From the NCBI RefSeq assembly GCF_020509005.1, contig NC_063015.1:3658001-3722000 (forward strand): DNA of 64,000 nucleotides, given 5' to 3'. Positions 22,463 through 32,767 of this stretch are shown piece after piece; within the stretch, counting starts at the first letter, position 1; the number at the start of each line of letters is the position of its first letter. The stretch is from Fulvia fulva (lineage: Eukaryota > Ascomycota > Dothideomycetes > Mycosphaerellales > Mycosphaerellaceae). Made by a program: the position numbers and the translations under genes. The notes beneath the pieces are model-generated. The model was not told the DNA's origin and made no database searches. It saw only the letters and a list, made by a program, of their open reading frames with translations.

Positions 22463-25400
22463 GTAGCCCCCCCGAACAAAGCTGAGTTCCTACGAAGCCG
22501 TAGTAGTTCCACATATCGAGGATGTTCAGCTTCAGTACCAGGCCTAGGCCTGATGTCATGGTCGATACACCATTGGTAAGCCCCGTCGAAGAGCTCAGAT
22601 TCGAAGAGCCTGCCGATGTTGACTTCTGGGCCGTCTGCGCGGGCGTGGTATTCTTCGATTGCTTGACGATTGAAGATGATATGTTGGATAGGTTCCCATG
22701 AGGTATCCCACTCAGGGCAACCTTGCCATTCGACTTCATACTTGATCGGCGGTAGTCCTTCAACGTCGTTAGGCTCTGCGCGGATTCCCCGGATCTTGCG
22801 GACGGCATAGTCGTCAGAAGGTAGGTTAATAGGCTCGTCGACTTCTACTTCATCGGGAGGACCTGGCATGTCTTGGTTTTGGTTCGGGAATGGGTCCTCA
22901 GCCGACGGCCGAAGGCGTACGGGATGGAAGACGTCGTGGATCTTCATGTTCGCAGGAAGAGCTAGACGGTAGGCGTGTGAACTGATACGCTCGGTGATCT
23001 CAAAAGGACCTAGGTTCTTCCAGTTCAGCTTCTTGGAGGGGCGGTCCGTCTTGATGTTCTTAGAGTTGAGGTAGACCATATCGCCTACTTGGTAGTCGGG
23101 AGCTGGCTGGCGACGACGATTGGCTTGATCCTCGTAGATTGCTTGTGCGTACACCATCTCGTCGTGAACTTCTTCATGGATCTGTGAGAGCATAGTAGCG
23201 AACGCGTCTGCTGCTTGCTCGTTTGCGTCTTCGGTAGGCGGGAGAGGTTCTTCTGGTTCCATGCCTGTACGAGGGTGGTAACCTCTCGTAGTATAGAAGG
23301 GGGAGTAGCCAGTAGTCTCCGAGTCCCAGTTACGAGTAGCGAACTCCACCGCAGGGATATGCTGAGGCCAATCCTTCTGGTGGTAGTCGACGAAGCAACG
23401 AAGGACCTGCTCGAGGATAGCGTTCGTAATTTCGGTCTGGCCGTCGGTCTGTGGCTGAAAACTGGTCGAGAGGTTATGCTTGATGCCCAGGATAGCACAC
23501 AGACGCTTCCAGAAGTGCGAGATGAACTGGGTGCCTCTGTCAGAGGTGATGCTATCCGGGAGGCCTTGAAAGCGCCAGACGAATTCGTAGAACAAGCGAG
23601 CAGTCTCCTTTGCGGTCATGCTCCAGCACGGGATCATGTACCGGTCCTTGGAGTGACGGTCCACGATCACTAGAAGGGCCTTTGCTTTCACGCCGCTAAA
23701 GGTCTTGCCGTGAGGAAGATCGGTGATAAAGTCCATAGTGATGTGCTTCCACGGACGATCAGGAGCCGGGAGAGGGTGCAAGAGACCGTGGGGACGGTGG
23801 CGGTTAGCTTTGGCTCTTCGGCAAGTAGCGCAGTTCAGCACGTAGCGGCGGACGTCCTTCCAGGAATGCGGCCACCAGTAACACCTAGCGAGGAGCTTGT
23901 GGGTCTTGGCTACGCCTGGGTGACCCCCAGAGGCGGAGTCGTGGATGATTTGAAGAATCTCAGCTCGGATATTAGAGCCTTCGGGCTGCGGTACGTAAAG
24001 CTTCTTACGGAAGTAGACGACACCTTCCTGGAGCTCGCACTCGGATAGCGAGAAGCCCGGGAATGTCCTCGCGCCAGATCCAAGGGCCTGAACTAACTCT
24101 TGGGCGTCTATGTCGGCATCGTACGCTGTTCGTACTCGTGCCATAATGCCTTCGGGCTGCTCCTCATTATCAAACCCCTCAAAGTCTGATTCGGATGAGC
24201 CGTCGGTCGTTACTGAGCCCTCTTTATCGTCGTTCAAGTCCTCAGCGTCCGAGGCGTATTCTTCAGGCTCGGATTCATCGTCACTCTCGTCAAGGTAGGC
24301 AGGAGCGAGCACGAGAGTAGCAAAGGAAGCGGCGAGCGTAGGCTGGCCGTTCGATAGGTACTCTCGAAGCTCGGAAGAGAGGTTGTGCTCTTTGATGACT
24401 TGTTGCCCTGCGATTTGCCGGCCCCCTCTTCGATCAACTGGAGAGTCACCAGGGCGGCGGGTAAGGGCGTCGGCCATCGAGTTGGCCTTGCCGGGCGTGT
24501 ACGAGATCACGAAGTTGAACCGGGAGAGGAACTCGCTCCAGCGGGCCTGGCGACGATTGAGCAGCTTGCTCTTCATAAAGTAGACGAGGTTCTTATGGTC
24601 GGAGCTTACTTGGACGGGCATAGCAGAGCCTTCGAGCTCGGGGCGCCACTCTTCGAAAGCTTTGACGATGGCGAGAAGCTCCTTGTCGTAGATCTCGTAG
24701 TTACACTCCGTAGCGGTCATCTTCTTGGAGAGGAAGGCGACAGGTAACCAGGGGGATTCAGGCGAGCGGCGTTGTAGCAGGACACCGCCCACCACGCCGT
24801 CGGATGCGTCGGTCTCTACACGGGTCTCCAGTTCGAAATCGAAGTGCCGTAGAAGCGGGTTCTTAACAAACTTCGCTTTGAGCAAGTCAAAAGCCTCCTG
24901 GCATTCGTCGGTCCAGGCGAACTTCTCACCCTTGCGCGTGAGCTTCGTCAAAGGGCGTACCACGCCCGAAAATGCGTGGATGAAGCGGCGGTAGAAGTTG
25001 GCAAAGCCTAGGAAACCCTGGACCTCTTTGACGTTCGTAGGAGCATCCCATTCGACGATAGCGTCGATCTTCTCTTGGTCCATCTTGATGCCGTCTGCGG
25101 TAATGATCAAACCAAGGAACTTGACTTCGGTCTTCTCAAACTCGCACTTGTCGATGTCGAGCTGCAAGCCGGCGTCTGCGAGCTTCTGAAGGACCTTACA
25201 GACGTGCTCGCGGTGCTCCTCCTTGGTCTCGCTATAGACTAGGATGTCGTCGATGTAGGCAGTGCAGAACTGATCGAGGAACTCCTGAAGGATGTCGTTA
25301 ATGAAGTTCTGGAAGGTACTAGGCCCGTTACAAACGCCGAAGGGCATAACGAGCGACTCGAACAGCCCGTAGCGAGTACGGAAGGCTGTGAGATACTCGT

Positions 25401-26526
25401 GTCCTTCTGCCATTCGTAACTTGTTGAACGCAGCGATGACATCGAGCTTGGTGAAGTACTTGGCCTTAGATAGGCGCTCGAGCGTCTCCTGAATCAACGG
25501 TATTGGGTAGCGGTTCTTCTTTGTAACAGCGTTCAAGCCTCGGTAGTCTACGCAGAAGCGTAGACCACCGCCGGGCTTCTTGACGAACATGACGGGACTG
25601 CCAGCGCTGGAACGGCTCGCTCGAATGAACCCCTTCTTTAGGTTCTCTTCGAGGTATCTCTTGAGGACGATAAGCTCTTCTCGGGACATGGAATATAACG
25701 GTCCGAACGGTGTCTCTGCACCTTCTTCTAGCTCAATCTTGTGGTCGTGAGGGCGATGAGGAGGCAGCTCGTCTGCGGCTTTAGCATCGAATACGTGGAG
25801 GATGTGGTGTGCCCAAGGAGGGACCTTCGTAGCAGGGTCGGTAGGTGTACGCTTCTTGTCGAGCTTCTCGAGGGCGATGTCGATATCGCGGAGAGAGGCG
25901 GCGAAGACTTGAGCTTTGGGCTGCTTAGCAGCAGTGGTGAAGGCAGCGGCGTTCACCTGGAAGATCTTGGTATACTCAGGACCGCGCTGAGGCGGCGGAG
26001 AAGGCGGAGGTGCCGGAGGAACTTCTGGAGGGAAGCTGACAGTAAGGGAAGTCCAGTCGATGATAGGTCGGTGTCGTCTGAACCAGGGGAGGCCGAGGAT
26101 AAACTTCTGATGCGGTAGGGACGTAAGGAAGCTGGTGATCGACATACGCTTGCCTCCGAGGGTGATTGACGTGTGTACAACATGAGTAATCTTACCAGTG
26201 GTAGTCTCCGTGCCGTCAAAGAGTTCAAGGGTGCGAGGGTACTTCAGTTCCTGGGGTTCGAGGTTGAGAGAGGTCGCGAGTTTATAGTCCATAAAAGACT
26301 CGCCTAGTGCGCCAGTGTCCATGAGAGTGAGATTGGAAGAAGAGAGTTTCTTTGAGCCGATATTTACATTCGTGACGAACGGTTTGCAAGCGTGGTCCTT
26401 GCCCGTCTCGTCGTACAGGTCTAGCTGTGCTGTATTGATCCTCAACTTCTTTCCTCTCTTCACTTTCGGTAAACGTTGTTCTTGGTCTTCATCGCGTCGA
26501 TGAGGAAGACCTAGGCTTTTTCCTGC
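22264..26526 (-). CDS. pol: Gypsy-2 pol: protease, RT, RNase H, integrase, chromodomain
   Basis: About 1,420 codons in the -1 frame relative to gag. The frame opens just after a TGA at 26529-26527 and has no ATG near its start (the first in-frame start-like codon, at 26463, is GTG). This supports frameshift expression. Domains: protease with MDTGA about 70 residues from the frame opening; RT with YIDDILVYS; RNase H beginning TDASDGVVGG; H2C2 integrase finger (GHPGVAKTHK, CATCRRAK); DDE core (TMDFITDLPHGK, SDRGTQF, QTDGQTE); a GPF integrase tail; and a C-terminal chromodomain (YEVEWQGCPEWDTSWEP). The ORF continues through the polypurine tract and about 199 nt into the 3' LTR before a stop. Confidence 0.95.
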   Translation of the reverse strand, partial: AGKSLGLPHRRDEDQEQRLPKVKRGKKLRINTAQLDLYDETGKDHACKPFVTNVNIGSKKLSSSNLTLMDTGALGESFMDYKLATSLNLEPQELKYPRTLELFDGTETTTGKITHVVHTSITLGGKRMSITSFLTSLPHQKFILGLPWFRRHRPIIDWTSLTVSFPPEVPPAPPPSPPPQRGPEYTKIFQVNAAAFTTAAKQPKAQVFAASLRDIDIALEKLDKKRTPTDPATKVPPWAHHILHVFDAKAADELPPHRPHDHKIELEEGAETPFGPLYSMSREELIVLKRYLEENLKKGFIRASRSSAGSPVMFVKKPGGGLRFCVDYRGLNAVTKKNRYPIPLIQETLERLSKAKYFTKLDVIAAFNKLRMAEGHEYLTAFRTRYGLFESLVMPFGVCNGPSTFQNFINDILQEFLDQFCTAYIDDILVYSETKEEHREHVCKVLQKLADAGLQLDIDKCEFEKTEVKFLGLIITADGIKMDQEKIDAIVEWDAPTNVKEVQGFLGFANFYRRFIHAFSGVVRPLTKLTRKGEKFAWTDECQEAFDLLKAKFVKNPLLRHFDFELETRVETDASDGVVGGVLLQRRSPESPWLPVAFLSKKMTATECNYEIYDKELLAIVKAFEEWRPELEGSAMPVQVSSDHKNLVYFMKSKLLNRRQARWSEFLSRFNFVISYTPGKANSMADALTRRPGDSPVDRRGGRQIAGQQVIKEHNLSSELREYLSNGQPTLAASFATLVLAPAYLDESDDESEPEEYASDAEDLNDDKEGSVTTDGSSESDFEGFDNEEQPEGIMARVRTAYDADIDAQELVQALGSGARTFPGFSLSECELQEGVVYFRKKLYVPQPEGSNIRAEILQIIHDSASGGHPGVAKTHKLLARCYWWPHSWKDVRRYVLNCATCRRAKANRHRPHGLLHPLPAPDRPWKHITMDFITDLPHGKTFSGVKAKALLVIVDRHSKDRYMIPCWSMTAKETARLFYEFVWRFQGLPDSITSDRGTQFISHFWKRLCAILGIKHNLSTSFQPQTDGQTEITNAILEQVLRCFVDYHQKDWPQHIPAVEFATRNWDSETTGYSPFYTTRGYHPRTGMEPEEPLPPTEDANEQAADAFATMLSQIHEEVHDEMVYAQAIYEDQANRRRQPAPDYQVGDMVYLNSKNIKTDRPSKKLNWKNLGPFEITERISSHAYRLALPANMKIHDVFHPVRLRPSAEDPFPNQNQDMPGPPDEVEVDEPINLPSDDYAVRKIRGIRAEPNDVEGLPPIKYEVEWQGCPEWDTSWEPIQHIIFNRQAIEEYHARADGPEVNIGRLFESELFDGAYQWCIDHDIRPRPGTEAEHPRYVELLRLRRNSALFGGATVMVSPQSVQKVGTEEPQSAQKSSRSDSPAWCVSAKNHMPRNIHYGTQPSKFTPLPNLEARGRLGT
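22463..22473 (-). other. Gypsy-2 polypurine tract
   Basis: On the sense strand this reads GGGGGGGCTAC and stops directly at the 3' LTR. It is the plus-strand primer site expected for LTR elements. The same 11-mer precedes the 3' LTR of Gypsy-4 at 48052-48062. Confidence 0.8.
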
Positions 26527-27671
26527 TCAGCGGGAGCAGCAGGAGCAGGCTCGATAGCGCCGACAGCGCCGCGAACCGGGTTGCGGGCGTTACGGGCAGC
26601 GAGCTGCGGACAGTTGGCTGCGATGTGGCCTGGACCGCCGCAGTAGGTGCAGAGTCCGGCCTGGCGACGGCGAAGCTTCTCTTCGGGAGTGAGCTTACCG
26701 TTGACGAGGCCCTGGACTCGAGGGACGGCGGCACCAGCGCTGAGATCCATAGCGTCACCTACAGAGACGGGAGGGAGAGCCGTAGGAGCGGCGGCGCCTA
26801 GTGGAGCAGCGAAGTGGCTTCCGGGACCACGAGGCTGACGACCTTGAGAACGGGAAGCGAGGAGAGAGGCGGTGTGTTTCATGTTGGAGTCGAGGCGCTG
26901 GCAGGTCTCGACGAGCTCACGGAAGCTCATAGCACCGACGTCCTTGTCCTCGAGGGCTCGAAGAAGCTCTGCTGACAAACCACGGCGGAGAGTGCTCTTC
27001 TTGGTCTCTTCGTTGTAGCCGGTGAACCCGATGTCGCGGTTGAAGGCCGCGAGGTACTCGGCGAAGCTCTTGTTCTTCTGGAGGAGGTTGTGGATGGCGT
27101 TCTGGGCGGTGGCTCTACGGTCTGGATCACCAAAGGCAGCACGGAGGTCCTGCATCAAGGTGAGGACGTCCGGGCAGCCGATAGTCTACGTAGCGTTGTC
27201 GATGTAGTGTTGTACCTGAGCCGCGGCGTCTCCCCGAAGGAGGGAGAAGACGTACGTGACTTTGTCCTTCTCTTGCGGAAAGTGGTCGGCATTAGCCAAC
27301 AGCTTGATGGTGAGCTGTGTCTCAAATGCCTCAAACTTGCTCTTGTTGCCGTCGAACTCGTCTGGGTCGTTGACCTTCTTGGAGAAGTGCTGGCGGCGGT
27401 TGTCGTCGGCGTGCGGGGCGAGGTTCTGGAAGGTGTTCACAATACCTTGAAGGTATGTTGCTTGGTTGTTTGCTTGCTCGACCTGCTGGGCGGTCTCGCG
27501 GAAAGAGGAGACGGTGCGGTTGATGAGAGCGTAGGCGGTGTCGGGGTTGGCGTTTGCCCAGGCACCGAAGGCAGCGGCGTTCGAGAAGGGGATGTCAGTC
27601 CACTCACTGAAGTGGAATGGAGTGTCTTGGTTGTCGAGGTTGACACCTCTATCGGTGGCGTGGTCACCCAT
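26511..27671 (-). CDS. gag: Gypsy-2 gag, one in-frame TAG
   Basis: About 387 codons from ATG (27671, MGDHATDRG) to TAG (26513-26511). It is interrupted by one TAG at 27188-27186, after YIDNAT. Both parts lie in the same frame. The part before the stop has the capsid-like KVNDPDEFDGNKSKFEAF and LRGDAAAQVQHY. The part after it has FAEYLAAFNRDIGFTGY and a CCHC knuckle (CTYCGGPGHIAANC) near the C-terminus. An upstream extension of the frame into the LTR exists, but 27671 is the ATG just inside the LTR. The TAG fits a CAG codon changed by RIP, or a readthrough site. Confidence 0.9.
26514..26526 (-). promoter_or_regulatory. Candidate -1 frameshift site between Gypsy-2 gag and pol
   Basis: Sense sequence GCAGGAAAAAGCC lies between the TGA that closes the pol frame upstream (26529-26527) and the gag TAG (26513-26511). 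Any -1 shift must occur inside these 13 bases, and the A5 run (26521-26517) is the only slippery-looking part. The five A are kept in Gypsy-4 (near 44005). Confidence 0.55.
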
Positions 27672-27713
27672 GAGGATGACTCGAGTGGTTGACGGTTTGT
27701 TGGTCTTTTGTGA

Positions 27714-28156
27714 TGTCAGGGCGAGAGCCTGGCCTGTGAGATGCAAGGGTGAAAGCGAGAATGCAGGTGCGAAGTGCAGATGCAAAAGGGTATGGTATGA
27801 TTGCTACACAAAACAAAAGACGAAGAAAGCAAGAGAGGCCTGGGGAAGGCCAGATATTTATACGCGACCCTCGCGAGTGCGTGTCCCCGCATCAACAGGG
27901 CTGACCCGTGCGAAGCCGCGCTCAGCAGCTTTGCTCAAAACCTTATTCCAACCTGCCCTACGTTCCGAGTCTTCCACGTGCTTCAAGGTTTGGTAGAGGG
28001 GTGAATTTGGAGGGCTGGGTCCCGTAGTGAATGTTGCGGGGCATGTGATTCTTGGCGCTCACACACCAAGCTGGACTGTCACTTCTTGACGACTTCTGAG
28101 CGCTCTGAGGCTCTTCTGTCCCCACCTTCTGTACACTCTGTGGGGAGACCATGACA
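27714..28156 (-). repeat. Gypsy-2 5' LTR
   Basis: 443 bp and identical to the left LTR except at three sites, where this copy has the G. It ends next to the gtaag duplication. Confidence 0.96.
27855..27862 (-). promoter_or_regulatory. TATA box of the Gypsy-2 LTR promoter
   Basis: TATAAATA on the sense strand, about 300 bp into the 5' LTR. The same box survives in the RIP-damaged LTRs (for example at 42664), since it contains no CpA or TpG. Confidence 0.6.
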
Positions 28157-28161
28157 GTAAG
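28157..28161. repeat. Gypsy-2 target duplication, right
   Basis: gtaag, as at 22015-22019. Confidence 0.9.
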
Positions 28162-30971
28162 AGTAGTACGGAGTAACAATATACCTAAGCTACTAATAGT
28201 TCTAAAAGAATAGGAGAAAGAATCGGGTATTTAGTACGATAAGACGGATACTTATAACTCTATACAAAACGGAGTGGTAGAAAGGTCAATCTAGGTATTA
28301 GAGAACGCGATCCGCGTAATGCTCGAGGAATCGGGGATGCCGGTAGAATTCTAGCCTAAAGTACTAGAGGTATAGGTAGTTATACGTAACCTACTACCGA
28401 ACGGACCGTTACTAAGCGGCGTCTAACTTTCGCCGGAAGAAGTATTTACTAGCAAAGTACCGACGGTAGATCACCTAAGAGTATAGGGTTGTAGGGTAGT
28501 AGTTTACGTAGAACCGAAATTATATCTAAAAGGGCTACGATAGGATAAGTTAATAAACCGGGGTAAGGAAGCTATTTTCGTTAGATACGGTCAATCGACT
28601 AAGTAATAGTTATTCTAGGAGCTAGATATACGAGCTATTAGGCAGTATAGCTAAGTAGATTAGTTCGAAAACGAGAAGGGGGGAGATCTATATTTAGGTA
28701 TCTCCTTTACGAACTAACCTAGTAAGGCACCCGAACGAAGGCTAGTCGGTCGACTACCGGCAGTCTCGTAACTACTACTAGTTTAGCGACTAGCGGATGC
28801 CCCGATAGTAATCTTACGATCCTTAGGTAGTATAATACCTAGGCTCGACGAGAGTAATATAAGCGAGATAGGGTATAAAATACCCTAACTTTCTACTACT
28901 AAAGTAGCCGAGTCTTCTATAGAAGAACCGACCTAGCTAATCCCCGCTCCCTACGTAGAGACCGAACCCGCTACGGCTAAGGACAAAGGACAAAGGACTA
29001 ACTATCTTAAGACCGCTCTATATCTAACTTCCCGGTAGACTAGATAATATCGCGGACTATAAGAAGATTAAGGAAACCCCGGAGCTACCGGAACTAATCG
29101 TCCGGAGGAAAAGGACTAGGGATCCTAACGATAACTACGGCTAGGACTAGGACTATAAGGCTAAGCACTATAAAGCTATAATAGCTTTGTTCTACTAACT
29201 ACTATAGGTGAATAATAGACTTACCGATACCGACGAACGTATATTTATAGCTACGGTAGAGGAACTATTCGACGAAGTCTAAGAACACGCCTTTACTATA
29301 TTCGGACCTAGTATCGCCTACTAATAGGAAGTACCTATCCCGAAGATATATAAGGCTACGGTAGGGGATCCTAAATAGGGCTACTTATAGAAGGACGCTA
29401 TCGATACCGAGCTGCTCTCGTTATTAAGTAACAATACCTAGGAAACGGCTGTCGCTCTAAGGGGGGCGAATATAGTCACCTCTAAGTAGGTCTTTAACGT
29501 AAAGAGACTTATTAGCGGAGCAATCGAAAAGTTCAAGGCAAGACTTGTCGTAAGAGGGTTTTTATAGAAATTCGGCGTTAACTTCGAAGAGACATTCGTA
29601 CCTATAGTACGCTATAACACCCTAAGGGTCTTTATAGTAGTAGTTTACGAGCGGGATCTCGAGATGTACTAGGTCGACGTTAACAATACGTTTACCTAAA
29701 GCTACCTAGCTAAAGACATCTATATAAAACCCCTACTAGGAGTCGAAACCCTACTAAACACGGTCCTTAAGGTACTCCGGAGTCTCTACGGCCTAAAGTA
29801 GGTAGCTAGAGACTAGAACAAGCTCTATATTGCTACGTTAGTCAAAATAGGATTCTACTAGTCCGAGGTAGACCTATGTCTCCTAACTTATACTAAGAGA
29901 GACATTATACTACTTATCTATATAGACGACATACCTATCATAGCACTAAGGTTAGCCGATATCTAATAGTTTAAGAAGTAGTTCGCGTAATACTTTAAGA
30001 TTAAGGATCTCGGGGAACCGGAGAAACTACTAGGACTAAAGATCACTCGCGATAGGCGTAACGGTACCCTAAAACTCGACTAGGGCTATTATATCCGTAA
30101 GGCCCTTACTAAAATAGACATAGCAAAAGAAAAGGCAAGCCTAATACTCTCGCTAATAAATAGTTACGATGATCTCTGTCCTATAGCCCCGAACGACGAG
30201 AGATATAGTAAGGATGACTACTAGAGCGATAATAGGACCTAGATATAGCTAATAACTATAATAAGACCGGACCTAGCCTTCCTACTTAGGAGAACTAGTA
30301 TATATATCGCGGATCTAATAAAGCGGTATATAAAAGTACTAAAGGAGGTCTCGAGATACCTAAGGTCGTTCCCCGACCTAGGGTTAATATTTAGACGTAG
30401 TAGCGGTACCCTAACCGGATACTTAGACTCCGACTACGCGATAGATCGAGTAGATAGGGTCTTAATTCTAGGACATGTCTAGCTAGTATACGGTACGCCT
30501 ATATCCTAGATAAGTAAGAAGTAAAAGTCTGTAGTAACCTCTACTATAGAGGTAGAGTTTATAGCGATAAACGCCGCCGCGAAATAATTCTAGTTCCTAG
30601 CGGCTATCCTCCGAGAGATAAACTGCCCGGGGCTAGTAGGAGACTACTCTTTCTAACTAATAGTCCTAGCCGACAAGAGCACCGTCGACGAACTAAGACT
30701 AGTACGCCTTATAGGGGATAACTAGGCGGCTCTAACCTTAGTTAAGGACGCCTATATCTACGAGAGATCTAAGTATATTAGTATTACCTATAACTATATT
30801 AGGTACCTCTAGTAGTAGAGGAAGATTAAAGTAGAGTACTACTGAACTAAGGAGATAGTAGTAGATAGTTTGACCAAACCGCTAGCCGGTCCCTAGTTCT
30901 AGACCTTCGTATAAAAGCTATAGCTAGTATAGTAGGAACAATCGTTCCTTACCTTACGACCTAAGTAGGAG
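28162..30971 (+). pseudogene. Copia-1 pol remainder: integrase end, RT, RNase H
   Basis: RIP-damaged. The RT start (VDVNNTFT-like at about 29672) and the YIDDI box (29919-29936) can still be read. RNase H-like DNA extends to about 30890, ending in a KPLAG-type terminus before the 3' LTR. Many TAG/TAA codons replace Gln and Trp. The order integrase before RT confirms Copia. Confidence 0.82.
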
Positions 30972-31379
30972 TATTACGAATATAGGTTAGTAGGTATGTT
31001 ATACGGTACTAAGACTAACTTAGTATATACTAAGCTAGTCGAGATAATAGTACGGTAATACTACCGAGATACCGTACAAATAGTAGGAGCGACTTAGAGG
31101 ACCTAAAGTCGCTTAGCTAGTTAGTACGAGACTGTCGGAGGAACTGTCGTCGTAGGATAAGATATAGGTAAAACCGATAAGGCGTAGTAAAATAGAACTA
31201 GGACTAGAGCAAGATCCCTCTATATAGGTATAAAAGACGTAGTCTCTATACTAATAGTAGAGATACCTTTAGTACTAAATACTGTTCTACTATATACCTT
31301 TATATACTATATTAGTCCTTCCTCCTTCCCTATTACGTGTCCTAACTTCCGTATATATAAACACTATACCCTTTTAACA
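30972..31379 (+). repeat. Copia-1 3' LTR
   Basis: 408 bp, tattacgaat...cttttaaca, matching 14632-15045. Confidence 0.9.
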
Positions 31380-32704
31380 AACTATAATAATCTAGGGATA
31401 CGAGACGAAGCCCTCCCCCGAACTCCGAGTACTAGGAATCTAGCTAGACTAGAAGCTAAGCTAGAACCTATAGATTAAGAAGGCCTAGAACAGAGCATAA
31501 GTAAACGAGGCATTAATAACACGTCTTACTAAGTCAACGTAGGGGGCAACCTTCGACAAAGCAAGAATAATATATAAAGTAATCGTTCGACTAGCGATAC
31601 TTTACGGGGTATAAATCTAGGGTACGGGGGGAGTCGATAAGCTAGTACCGCGACGGATCGAAGAGCCTCTTAATCGAACCTAAGTAGGCAACTTAAGAAG
31701 AATTCTCGGAGCGTATAAGACTATACCGACGAGAGTAGCCGAGATAGAGACCGGGATACTACCTATCCGTTACTATATCTAAGGGATAAGGATCTATAAT
31801 ACGGCGAAGACGATAGGGTACCTAATATAGCAAACTATCTACGACAAGATAGTACGAATCGGATAGAGATATAGCCGACTATATATAGGACCGTACGTAA
31901 GGAGGACTTAGAAGCGGGACGACTTACGGGTTTTTAGAAAAGTATAAGGAACGCCGGAGTAGCTAGCGAGGGAGGAGGAGGAACGAAGAACCCGGGAAAA
32001 GAAGAGGAGTAAGGAAAAGTCCTAGAGCCTCGTAGAGTAGGTAGCCGGCTACCTATAGGAATAGGAATAGAATAGTAACCCGCTAGTAAGAATAGGCCCC
32101 CTAGCCCTACGAACCTTCTAGAGATATAACTACCTCCTATACCGCGACCTTATAAGGGTAGAAGCAAGCGTAACAATCTAAATCCGGTCTGAATATATCG
32201 GGCTTCGGGCTTACTTATATAGGAGGAACGTCCTAGACATAGACAACCTAGCGTACGAGTATAGCTACTCGTCGTAGAACCCGGAATATATAGTCGAACG
32301 GTACCTATAGTAGGTAGAAGGGCGGAGTATATAGAGAGCGAGAGTAGCTAGATGCGACTACTAGTCGATCGTTACGAATAAGAGCGACGTATAGAGGATA
32401 GTACGTTAGGTCCTAAGATAAGGATACCTTACCTAGTTTTAACTAGCGAACGAGACGGAGGAGTAGATAGAGAGGAGGAGGGAGACTAAGGGGATATAGA
32501 CAAGGTAGTCATTAGGACAGGCCTATAACACTAGTATACCCTCTATAAGGAAAGCGGGAAGGTAAATAACGGACAATAGTAGTATAGGAGAGGAGAGGGT
32601 TTTTACCGTAAGCGGTTTCCCCTTCGTAAGACAGAAGTACGTAGAATAGCTATATAGGCTAGGAGGCACTATAATAGTTTAATAAACAATAAATATATAT
32701 ATAT
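31380..32704 (+). pseudogene. LINE-D: RIP-damaged 3' fragment of a Tad-like LINE
   Basis: Matches the C-terminal third of ORF2 in LINE-C (31390-31500 against about 13320-13440) and runs to a (TA)n-rich 3' tail at about 32690-32704. It starts exactly at the Copia-1 3' LTR edge. It is 5'-truncated, and many stops are present. Confidence 0.8.
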
Positions 32705-32710
32705 TCGCTA

Positions 32711-32767
32711 ACGTGCTTTACTACCGAGCGGGCTATACTACCTAGCGGGCTACTTTTACTAAGAACT
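32711..32767 (+). repeat. Left terminal inverted repeat of the Fot1-like element
   Basis: Pairs with 34505-34561 with few mismatches (for example cctag against actaa, and acttttac against acttttgc). Confidence 0.85.

Larger units (their letters stand above)
22020..28156 (-). mobile_element. Gypsy-2: young chromodomain Ty3/Gypsy element inside Copia-1
   Basis: 6137-bp complete element with 443-bp LTRs (TGTCA...TGACA ends) that differ at only three sites, a 5-bp target duplication, and long gag and pol ORFs. CpA/TpG content is normal. It is the same family as the RIP-damaged Gypsy-3 and Gypsy-4 copies at 41761-54346, but with a 77-bp shorter LTR. Confidence 0.97.
14632..31379 (+). mobile_element. 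Copia-1: RIP-damaged Ty1/Copia retrotransposon, split by a LINE and Gypsy-2
   Basis: Two LTRs in direct orientation (14632-15045 and 30972-31379) bound gag, integrase, RT and RNase H remnants in Copia order (integrase before RT). Taking out the LINE plus its 17-bp duplication and Gypsy-2 plus its 5-bp duplication leaves about 5.73 kb, a normal Copia length. No clean target duplication remains outside the LTRs; the flanks read tatat and actat. Confidence 0.92.
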
